64,000 nucleotides of DNA from Cephalopachus bancanus. Its lineage: Eukaryota; Chordata; Mammalia; Primates; Tarsiidae. The notes beneath the pieces are model-generated. The model worked only from the letters and a program-made list of their open reading frames with translations. It ran no database searches and had not been told where the DNA came from. Shown piece by piece: positions 56,612 through 64,000 of this stretch (positions within the stretch are counted from its first letter, which is position 1; each line of letters begins with the position of its first letter). The stretch covers positions 9,486,001 through 9,550,000 of the forward strand of contig JAPVLO010000007.1 of assembly GCA_027257055.1 (NCBI GenBank), written 5' to 3'. Made by a program: the position numbers and the translations under genes.

Positions 56612-56898
56612 CTGGCCAGGCAAGGTGGCTCAGCCCTGTAATCCCAGCACTTTGGGAAGGCAAGGCAAGAGGATTGCTTGAGCCCAGGAGTTCAAGACCA
56701 GACTAGGTAACACCGCAAGACCTCATCTCTACAAAAATCAAAAAACAATCCAAGCATGGTGGCCAACGCTTGTAGCCCCAGCAACTCGGGAGGCTGAGGC
56801 AGAAGGATCACCTTAGCCCAGGAGGTCGAGGCTGCCGTGAGCCGTGATCGTGTCACTGCACTCCAGCCTGGCTGACAGAGTGAGACCCCAACTCAACC
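56612..56898 (+). repeat. Alu (AluJ-like)
   Basis: Forward dimer: GGCCAGGCAAGGTGGCTCAG, AAGACCTCATCTCTACAAAA, GCCGTGAGCCGTGATCGTGT. The 3' end is ACCCCAACTCAACCCCCCCC, where the A-tail is replaced by a C-run. Confidence 0.93.
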
Positions 56899-57480
56899 CC
56901 CCCCCAAACCCCCAGCTTGGGATATGTTTTGATGTCCTCTTTTTTGTCTGAGAACCAGGAAACCTGATATCGCCCCAGGTCACCCCCTGTGCCCCCTCCC
57001 TCCAGCCCTTGGGTGGGTGCCCAGAGCCACCCCACTTGAAAGCCAGATGGAGGCAGGGCTGCCAGGGCTGTCACTCAGCTGAGAGGTAAACATTTCATAA
57101 GGAGGACCTGAAAGGAGGGGCGCTGACCACCCACTGGCCCCCACTGTCATGCTCCCCACCCCCTAATCAGCAGCGTGGACACCGACTGACACCCGGCTTT
57201 AAAGGGCCCAGCCAGCCCGGGTGTGTCGTGAGTTGTACGATGCCCTCTGCCTTCTCCTCCTAGCTGCCTGGGGCCCCGTGGGCAGGGAGGATGGGCTGTT
57301 CCAGAAACGTCCACCGTGGACTGCCTTCCTGGAGCACAGAACGCAGGGGCAGCTCAGGGGAGCTCCTTGTTTTATTTTGCAAAGAATAATGTGTGCAGAC
57401 CATAGAACTTGCCAGAAAAGGAGCCCTGGGATAAGGCAGGGATGACAGCACTGTGGTAAGGCCTGCAGAGAAGGAAGATA
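56899..57480. other. Single-copy sequence
   Basis: GC-rich unique DNA. CGGCTTTAAAGGGCCC near 57194-57209 is TATA-like only by chance. No gene recognised. Confidence 0.5.
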
Positions 57481-57680
57481 TCCATAATAATCCCTAACAC
57501 TTATCCCGGGCTCACGGGAATCCGGGCGGATTACAGGTACTAAGTCGAAGGATCTCTGGGTGTCATCTAAGCCTATGTCTGGAATGCTCTTCTCATTTAT
57601 TCTTCACAAAAGCCTGTGAGGTGGGCACAATTATTATCTTCATTTTACAGCAGAGAAAACTGAGACAAATCACAAGGAAT
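57481..57680 (-). repeat. MIR SINE
   Basis: Reverse MIR: 'ccataataatccctaacacttatcc', CACAAAAGCCTGTGAGGTGG, GCACAATTATTATCTTCATT, TTACAGCAGAGAAAACTGAG. The best preserved MIR in this direction. Confidence 0.85.
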
Positions 57681-58058
57681 TGCTGGGATTGAGAAATCTT
57701 CAAGAAGAGAAAATGGAAAAGTCTCTGGATTTCTGTGGAGTTCTCTCAATAGCTGTCTGTCTAGACCAGCCATTCCTAGACTCTGGAATCTCACACCAGT
57801 ATAACTTAAAGAAGAAAAAGGTGATTGCCAGTTTCTGATGTTGCCAGGTATGTGCATTTATGAAGGAAGAAAAGGCTGACATAACTAGATGTTTCAAATA
57901 GGAAGGTGAATCCCAGAAAGAGACACCTCTTCATGCCAGCCAGAGTGAGTGCACTCTACGAGACTTGCTCTGATGCCTGTCTCCTTCCCATTTTGCCAAA
58001 GGCTCATGAAGCCCAGGAACGTCCTGGTCTGAGACGTGAGTTCCAGATCTTGGCTCTG
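57681..58058. other. Single-copy sequence with a 24-bp exact repeat
   Basis: 57908-57931 is identical to 60581-60604. No other similarity between the two flanks. Confidence 0.5.
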
Positions 58059-58261
58059 CAGTGGGTTCCCAACCAAGGAAAGGGGGGCTCGTGGCAGTGC
58101 CTGGAGACATCTTGTTCTGCAGCCTGGGCGTGGGGGCTGCTCCTGGCATCTGGTGAGTAGAGGCCAGGGAGGCCACTCAACATCCTGCAGGACATGGGAT
58201 GGCCCCACAACAAGGGTGCAACGAGTCCCCAATGTCAGGAGTGCCGCGTTGGGAAACTCTG
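58059..58261 (+). mobile_element. MER20 hAT MITE
   Basis: CAGTGGGTTCCCAACCAAGG, GTGGCAGTGCCTGGAGACAT, GCTGCTCCTGGCATCTGGTG, AGTAGAGGCCAGGGAGGCCA, CTCAACATCCTGCAGGACAT, ending GTTGGGAAACTCTG. Nearly full length. Confidence 0.9.
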
Positions 58262-59258
58262 GTGCACAAGGGTCTTTGGGATTTGGAAAAGGCGCCACAT
58301 GCCAAACAGAGTCTGTTAGAGGGGCAGAAGCAAGTTGCTTCTCTATACTCCAGGTACACGCTGGAGGGGACACAAGGTCTGAGGGCAGAAAAAGGTGAGT
58401 GTGCCCTGATCTGTGCACTGACCCCTCGGCTGGAGAACCTGCGGCTGAGGACTTCTCATTGTCTGGGAAAGAGCTCCCGCCCAGCAGCAGGGCTCTGGAA
58501 CAATCTGAGTCCCTCCTTTGGGCTTTGATGCCTCCCCCACAGGGGTCCACCAGCAGGGCTGAGCCAGCCAGGCTGGGCCAAGTTATTTTAGTCCGTAGTG
58601 CAGGCTGCTGGGAACGTGACAAAGAAGATCACACAGAGCTGTGAACCGCAGTTGTGATGGGAGCTAATTAGCATTTCATAACATTCGGCAGGGGAGAAAA
58701 AAGCAACGACACTTTAGAGCAAATACAACCCATTTGCAAATGTAATATTTTTCTGATGAGTTAATGTCTTCAACCATTACCTCCCCCTTCTGCAATTTAT
58801 TCCTTCAACAACCATTTGTCAAGTTCCACTCTCAGTGCCGCTCTGCCCGCTGGGAACTCACTGGTGAAAAGCTACAGTGGGGCCGGCCCTGAGCTCCTGG
58901 GGAGGCCTGGGATTGGCCCACCGTGGCCCAGGCCCATCCAGCCCATCCCCTGATTTTGGATAATTCCCCGCCAAAAAAGAAAAACAAATAGCCTTTTTAA
59001 AAAATAAGGTTTTTACAGTTTTAAGTAAATGGCTGAAGAAAAAATTCAACAGAAGATTTTGTGATACATGGAAATTATGTGGCATTCGAATGCCAGTGCG
59101 CATAAAGTATTGAAACGGAGCGGGCTGGAGGTTGGTGTTTTGTCTACAAGCTGCTATCATGCTGCCAAGGCAGAACTGAGTCCTTGCGACAGAAACTCCA
59201 AGACTCACAAAGCCTCGACTATTTATCACCTGGCTTTTTATTTTTAAAGAAGTCTGTA
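58262..59258. other. Single-copy sequence, possible conserved noncoding element
   Basis: 58640-58800 is AT-rich (GGAGCTAATTAGCATTTCAT, CATTTGCAAATGTAATATTT, with an octamer-like ATTTGCAAAT). 58798-58860 resembles the old 'ttcaacaa.tatttattgagcacc' repeat. Nothing else recognised. Confidence 0.4.
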
Positions 59259-59547
59259 AGCTGGATGTGGTGGCTCACGCCTGTCATCCCAGCACCTTGG
59301 GAGGCCGAGGCGAGAGGATTGCCTGAGCTTGGGGATTTGAGACCAATCTGAGCAACATGGTGAGACCTCGTCTCTACGATAAATCAAAAAACTAACCAGG
59401 TGTGGTGGTGCACGCCTGTGGTTTCAGCAACTTGGAAGACTGAGGTAGAAGGATCGCCTGAGCCCAGCAGGTCGAGGCTGCGGTGGCCGTGAATGTGCCA
59501 CTGCACTCTAGCCTGGGTGACAGAGTGAGACTGACTAAAAAAAAAAA
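59259..59547 (+). repeat. Alu, lineage-specific group
   Basis: Forward dimer: GCTGGATGTGGTGGCTCACG, GAGAGGATTGCCTGAGCTTG, CTACGATAAATCAAAAAACT, GCGGTGGCCGTGAATGTGCC, GAGACTGACTAAAAAAAAAA. Probable duplication AAGTCTGTA / AAGCTTGTA. Confidence 0.93.
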
Positions 59548-59649
59548 GCTTGTAGATCGCTGGTGAAAGGACATAACATGGAATCAGAAATTGCTTAGCT
59601 TTGTCATATTCCTCCAGCAGTTCACTTTAATTTACCCTTTAACCCACAG

Positions 59650-60165
59650 AGCCGGGTTCTCAGAGGAGGCTACTGATAATCGCTTTACAACCCCCCTCCC
59701 CCAGATAGTTTTGTAAACAAGTTAACCTAATCAGCTCTTCATGACCCTCATGACACAAACCCCATCAACATAGCAACTGTCATGTGACTAACCCACCCAT
59801 CTGCCTGCCGTCCATCACTGGATGTTCATACCTGCACTTACCTGCCCTCCGTGATGATGTGGAGCAGACCACCACCATCCACCTTAATGACCTTCCCCCA
59901 TCAAAGGGAAAGTTTTGAAAGGATTTGACATCAAACAGCCAACCATCATTGCTCTGCTAAGCTATAATCTGGTCATGTACTCTTTGAGCTTTGGCCCCCT
60001 CCTCTGCCTTGGGGTGGTGAATCTGTGAATCTTCCTCTGCCCTTCTTTCTCTCTCTCTCTTTAATTTGCTTTCTAAATAAACCATATTTTCCAACCTAAC
60101 TTCTGTGCAATTCTTTGCATCTTCCACGCAGCTCGAGATCATACAAACACACTCCCAGCGGCTCT
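59650..60165 (+). mobile_element. LTR-like element (solo), family not identified
   Basis: AATAAA at 60076-60081 in CTTTCTAAATAAACCATATT is preceded by CTTCTTTCTCTCTCTCTCTT and followed by TGCAATTCTTTGCATCTTCC and ACGCAGC, an R/U5-like arrangement matching the end of the 51-kb element. 59670-59960 would be U3. No retroviral coding sequence is present. Edges are estimates. Confidence 0.5.
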
Positions 60166-60192
60166 GACCTAATATCCTGGAGACCCCACTGG

Positions 60193-60195
<3 letters not shown>

Positions 60196-60228
<33 letters not shown>
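60196..60228. repeat. (TA)n microsatellite
   Basis: About 16 TA units immediately 5' of the T-tail of a reverse Alu. The region GATATATA recurs after the Alu (60529-60536), suggesting the Alu inserted in the TA tract. Confidence 0.97.
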
Positions 60229-60245
<17 letters not shown>

Positions 60246-60525
60246 GAGTTGAAATATCACTCTGTCACTCAGGCTGGAGTGCAGTGGCACACTCACAACC
60301 AACGCAGGCTTGACCTGCTGGGCTTAGGCAATCCTTCTGCCTCAGCCTTCCAAGTAACTGGAACCACAGGCATGCGCTACTACGCCTGGTTTATTTTTTG
60401 ACTTATTGTAAAGATGAGGTCTCACCAAGTTGCCCAGGCTGGTCTAGAATGCCCAGGCTCAGGCAATCCTCTCACCTCGGCCTCCCAAAGTGCTGAGATT
60501 ACAGGCTGAACCACCATGCCCGACT
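60229..60525 (-). repeat. Alu, lineage-specific group
   Basis: Reverse dimer: long T-tail, GAGTTGAAATATCACTCTGT, CTTGACCTGCTGGGCTTAGG, CCTTCCAAGTAACTGGAACC, TTTTTTGACTTATTGTAAAG, CCAAGTTGCCCAGGCTGGTC, CAGGCTGAACCACCATGCCC. Flanks GGGAGATATATAT / GGGATATATATTT look like the duplication. Confidence 0.93.
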
Positions 60526-61574
60526 GGGATATATATTTTTAACCTAACATTTGGTTTAGGGGAACTCACATGAGTAAACAGAATCCCAGAAAGAGACACC
60601 TCTTAATTGCAACTGCAATTCTAAGAGACAATGGTTACACTAGGATGTAGTTCATGGGTGCCTAGAGGTGGGAAACCAACTCGACTCGGGGGAAGAGAAA
60701 GGATTCCTGGAGGAGGTGAGAAGGAGGTTGAGATGCGAAAGATGAATGAAGTTTTCCCCAGAATTCAGGGCACCACAATGTCAACTCCCTTCTTGAATCT
60801 CTCGCTCTGGCTTCCTACACTCCACACCATGGGGGGTCTTTATTTGGGTAGAGGGAGGAGGACAGCTGTGTGTTGCCTCATGATTTGTCATCCCAGACCT
60901 GTGGTCTCTCTCCTGAACGTTCCCTTTCTTTTGCAGGCTGTTGGGAAGACGATGCTCATTCCAACCAAGCCTTTTTCAAAGCCTCATTTCCACATCCCTG
61001 AAAGTGATAATCTTATGGTGCATCTTCACTTTGAATGTATTGTGATGTCTAGGCAAGAGCCTGGAGTTCATCCGGTCCTGGGCCAGAGGCTAGACTGTCT
61101 TAACATTTCCCCACAATGTCTAACACTTTCCTTGCTTTTGTAAGACAGAGGCTGGGAGAGCACCATCCTCCTCTTTTTAGAGAAGTTGATTCTCTGAACC
61201 CCCGAGTGCCCAGCTCAGTGTCTGACTCGCTTTAGACTGGCAGTAAATTCCCCTGTAATCCATTCCTGTGTATGAAGACCTAAGAGTCTGCTCTGCCACA
61301 GGACAACCATTGCATATTGCTGGGTACAAAGTGGAGTGACCCACCATCAGGGAGACCCTGGTGCACTAATGCATCACCAGGAATTTACCTGAGGACAGAA
61401 CATTAAGAGAGGTATCAGGACACCTTTGCACAATGCTGGGAACACAACAAGCTCTCTGTGGATGTTGGCTGCTGCTTTTATATCAAGGGGTCAGTGAAGA
61501 TTCACGTCAAGGACTAAAATTTTCTAGAGCGGCACTGTTCAGGAATGAAGGTGTGGGTGGGAAGGGTCTTTCCT
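60526..61574. other. Single-copy sequence
   Basis: Holds the second 24-bp copy (60581-60604). The 170-codon frame 60631-61143 passes a good-looking acceptor (CCCTTTCTTTTGCAG, ending at 60936), but the translation resembles no protein I know and no donor follows. Confidence 0.45.
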
Positions 61575-61770
61575 GTAGCTGGAGGGAAGGGTCCTTCCTG
61601 GCCTTTCCCTGTTCCTAGTGGACTTGGGGACACAGCACTCCAATCTCTGCCTCTGTTTTCATGTGGCCTTCCCTGTGTCTCCGTGTCCCCTCCTCTCCTA
61701 ATCAGGACACCAGTCACCGGGTGTGGAGCCCTCCCTGAGCCCATACAACCTCATCTTCAGTAACCAGATC
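61575..61770 (-). mobile_element. MLT1-like LTR fragment
   Basis: CACTCCAATCTCTGCCTCTG, TTTTCATGTGGCCTTCCCTG, CCTAATCAGGACACCAGTCA and 'catacaacctcatcttcag' are reverse MaLR/MLT1-type blocks. Truncated at both ends. Confidence 0.7.
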
Positions 61771-61814
61771 TCTGAAGAGAGACATCGGGCCCTGTGAGGG
61801 GCAAACAATATCTT

Positions 61815-61890
61815 TTACTCACTGTGGTAGCTCTGGGCCTCAGCACACACTGGGCACATCGCAGGCTCTCAGGAAACACACTGGGACCCA
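61815..61890 (+). repeat. L2 3' fragment (candidate)
   Basis: 'ctctgggcctcagcacacactgggcacatcgcaggctctcagg' resembles the L2 terminus (CCTAGCACAGTGCCTGGCACATAGTAGGTGCTCA). Confidence 0.5.
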
Positions 61891-61954
61891 GAGTGGCATA
61901 GCACGATGAAAGGGCGAAAGTGAACTCTACACACAAAAATGACCTCAGATTTCC

Positions 61955-62150
61955 ATCTCCGGCATCGGGCCGACCTGGGTTCAAATCCCATCTCTGCTGC
62001 TTCTGAGCTCTGTGTTATATCCTGCCACCAAGGCTCTCTGAACCCCAATCCATCTGCAAAGTGGAGATTGTAATTGTGTCTGCCTCATGAGGTTAGGGTG
62101 AGAACGGGGGGGGGGGGGACAGGAGACCTTCCAGGCTGGGCCTGGTGCTT
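61955..62150 (+). repeat. MIR SINE
   Basis: GGCCGACCTGGGTTCAAATC, CCATCTCTGCTGCTTCTGAG, 'ccatctgcaaagtggagattgtaattgtg' and CTGCCTCATGAGGTTAGGGT are MIR blocks. A G13 run lies at about 62107-62119. Confidence 0.82.
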
Positions 62151-62746
62151 GGCTCACATGCCCGCTGCTGGGATGGCCCTGATGGGATGGATGACTGAAC
62201 ACCAGTGTCGCAGACGGTGCCTTCTCAGAGCTGCTGGGATCCCAAAGAACATTGTCCCGTGTCCTGTGGGGTCAAGTTTGCTGCTATTTGTGTAAAAAGA
62301 AGCAAAAAGGCCTATGGATGCACAAGAAACCACTGATTGCCTCTGGGAAGGGCAGCTGTTTGACTAGTGTGCAAAGGGGGAAAGGAGTTTTGTTTTGCTT
62401 TTCTCTGGCACATTTGCACATTGAATAATAAGCAAATGCATATTAAAAAAGTAAACCAGCTTTTACAATCCAAGGTGCCTTGTCATGGGAAATGAGTTGA
62501 AGACATTAGAGGTGGGGGCACGAGAATTGCAGACAGTTGGGGGCAGCGCCCAGGTGACAGCTCCCAGGGGCAGCTTCTGGCATAAACTGCCTTCCCGAGA
62601 AGCAGCCATTCATTCTGTGAGTAAATTAACTGGGAGCAGAACTCAGCTCAGTAAACACCCATGTGAACTCACCTGCTGGGGGAGGCAGGAGGAGGCGGGG
62701 CCTTTCTTGAGACGCCTCGGGGGAGTCATTCCCTCCCCACCAAGGG
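62151..62746. other. Single-copy sequence
   Basis: Unique DNA; nothing recognised. Confidence 0.5.
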
Positions 62747-62756
62747 GAGACATCTT

Positions 62757-63030
62757 TTCTTTTTTTTGAGTCAGAGTCTCACTGTTGCCCAGACAATCTC
62801 GGCTCACCAAAGTCTCGACCTCCTGGGCTCAGGCAATCTTCCCCCCTCAGCCTCCCTGGTAGCTGGGACTACAGTCATGTGCCACCACCTCAGGCTACTT
62901 TTTTAATTTTTTTGTAGAGACGAGCTCTAGCTATGTTGTCCAGGCCGGTCTGACACTCCTGAGCTCAAGTGATCCTCTCACCTCAGCCTCCCAAATGCTG
63001 GAGTTATAGGCATGAGCCACACGCCTGGCT
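62757..63030 (-). repeat. Alu (AluJ-like) with 10-bp target duplication
   Basis: Reverse dimer: GAGTCAGAGTCTCACTGTTG, then a jump from GCCCAGA to CAATCTCGGCTCACC (a deletion of GCTGGAGTGCAGTGG), and TTTTTTTGTAGAGACGAGCT. Duplication GAGACATCTT (62747-62756) / GAAACATCTT (63035-63044). Confidence 0.92.
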
Positions 63031-63044
63031 AGGAGAAACATCTT

Positions 63045-63325
63045 GAATACTTTGGGAGCCACGAACCGCTCGGGCCAATGGCTTACTTGTCCAGGCACTT
63101 TCAGAAAATTGCTTTTGACATATATTCACTTGTTTAGGCCTTGGCCGTCCCTCCCACTCTATGTGTTCAGTGACCTTTGACACAAACTTGCCGGCAAAGG
63201 TCACTCCAAATCAAATGGCATTCCAGAAGATTCTTTACAGCAGCAGGTACTCACTGACCTAGATTAAGTTTTTCTCAAATGTCAAAACCCTGAAAGAGAG
63301 ATACTAAAATTGACCAGAATTACTT
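63045..63325. other. Single-copy sequence with paired AGGTCA half-sites
   Basis: TGACCT at 63171-63176 and AGGTCA at 63198-63203 face each other. The first extends to GTGACCTTTGACAC, a DR1-like nuclear-receptor motif. Nothing else recognised. Confidence 0.4.
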
Positions 63326-63329
63326 GGGG

Positions 63330-63412
63330 CATATATATATTCATATATATTTAATATATTTATCATATATATATATATATAATACATATTATATATATAT
63401 ATATATATGCTT
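63330..63412. repeat. AT-rich (TA)n tract
   Basis: Interrupted TATATA runs over about 80 bp. Confidence 0.95.
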
Positions 63413-63785
63413 TTAAGTGACCAAAGGAATCAAATCAGAAAACAAGAACAAAGGAAACATGAAAGAAAGTGCAAAATCAAAGAGAAACATTCACTTTTGT
63501 AAAAAAGAATTTTTTTTGCCATTACAAAAATAAATGAATATTCTTCTATGCAGTAGTGTCCAAATAAAGCCAAGCCATGTGCAACTTGGACTGGCCATAA
63601 TTTGGCTGAGAGAGAGAGTGAGTTTTAGTAAGGGCAGAGAGAGAGTGAGCAGTAACAAGATGGTGAGCTTTAGGAGTGAATTTTTCACTCTTTCCAAAGT
63701 GAAAAAGCATGGAATAGAATGTTTACTGATAAGCACAGATTGCTCAAAAAGTCTCTTAAAGGGAATAATAGTGAATGAAGACTGT
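63413..63785. other. AT-rich single-copy sequence
   Basis: Contains GAGAGAGAGAGTGAGTTTTA and a near copy, GGCAGAGAGAGAGTGAGCAG, 30 bp apart. An 84-codon frame (63534-63788, +) has no recognisable content. Confidence 0.5.
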
Positions 63786-63796
63786 TGACTATATCA

Positions 63797-63927
63797 CAGA
63801 GTACAGGGGCTCACGCCTATAACCCCCGCCCTTTGGGAGGCCGAGGCAGGAGGATGGCTTGAGACCTGGAGTTCAAGACTAGCCTGGGCAACATAGCAAT
63901 ACCTCATCTCTTAAAAAAAATAAATGC
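63797..63927 (+). repeat. Free Alu left monomer with perfect target duplication
   Basis: GGGGCTCACGCCTATAACCC, GAGGCCGAGGCAGGAGGATG, TGGGCAACATAGCAATACCT, then CATCTCTTAAAAAAAATAAA. It is a single left arm with its own A-tail. TGACTATATCA flanks it at 63786-63796 and 63928-63938, so it inserted as a monomer and is not a broken dimer. Confidence 0.93.
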
Positions 63928-64000
63928 TGACTATATCAAATGCACAGCAACATATATTGAGCTATAAAAATTACTCTCAATTCTTCCCTGTCACATTTCA

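Noticed and set aside
60631..61143. 170-codon frame with a good acceptor (CTTTCTTTTGCAG)
   Set aside because: No matching donor, no known protein similarity and no adjacent exon.

Overview
The window looks like nuclear DNA of a primate, most probably a tarsier. About 32 Alu elements can be read, roughly one per 2 kb. None carries the AluS/AluY hallmark TAGTAGAGACGGGG, which argues against monkeys and apes. None has the GAGCAAGAGCGAGACC block I associate with lemur and galago Alus. Many belong to a distinctive AluJ-derived group: GAGTTGGAGTCTCACTC in the right arm, CTACAATAAATCAAAA in the linker, GCAACTTGGCGAGACC in the left arm and an ACTCAAAA 3' end. Free Alu monomers are also present, one with perfect flanking target duplications. 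The species call is inference and needs an alignment.

I find no convincing protein-coding gene, exon chain, tRNA, rRNA, snRNA or miRNA. Open frames over 100 codons are explained by repeats (antisense Alu, tetranucleotide arrays, transposases, LINE) or by GC-rich sequence with few stop codons. The window is intergenic or lies inside very large introns.

Layout. 1-4.6 kb: GC-rich single-copy DNA with a weak CpG cluster. 4.6-8.2 kb: Alus, MIRs and a 650-bp AT-rich degenerate tandem array. 8.9-9.6 kb: a MER1/Charlie3-like DNA transposon. 11.6-14 kb: Alus and MER5. 14.1-15.8 kb: an internally deleted Tigger1 with an Alu arm inside. 16.7-20.1 kb: L1 fragments, including an ORF1-like open segment. 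20-32 kb: Alus, MIR, MER20 and MER5A in mostly unique sequence, plus an LTR-like fragment at 29 kb. 32.7-33.7 kb: large (CA)n(GA)n and (ATCC)n arrays. 34-39.4 kb: MER20, a mariner transposase relic, a Tigger3/4-like transposon carrying two Alus, and an MLT1 LTR. 40-43 kb: two Alus in tandem, an L2 and a (GGAT)n array. 44-48 kb: a hAT element split by an Alu, MIR, (TG)n and an L1 3' end with an ORF2 relic. 50-54 kb: Alu, LTR-like element, hAT transposase relic, MLT1. 54-64 kb: MIR, L2, MER20, Alus, a second LTR-like element, AT arrays and a free Alu monomer.

What the parts show together is a layered insertion history. Oldest are MIR, L2 and MER elements. Next come the Tigger, mariner, hAT and MLT1 relics. 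Alus land inside these and leave readable target duplications. Repeat names come from memory of consensus sequences; no search was run.
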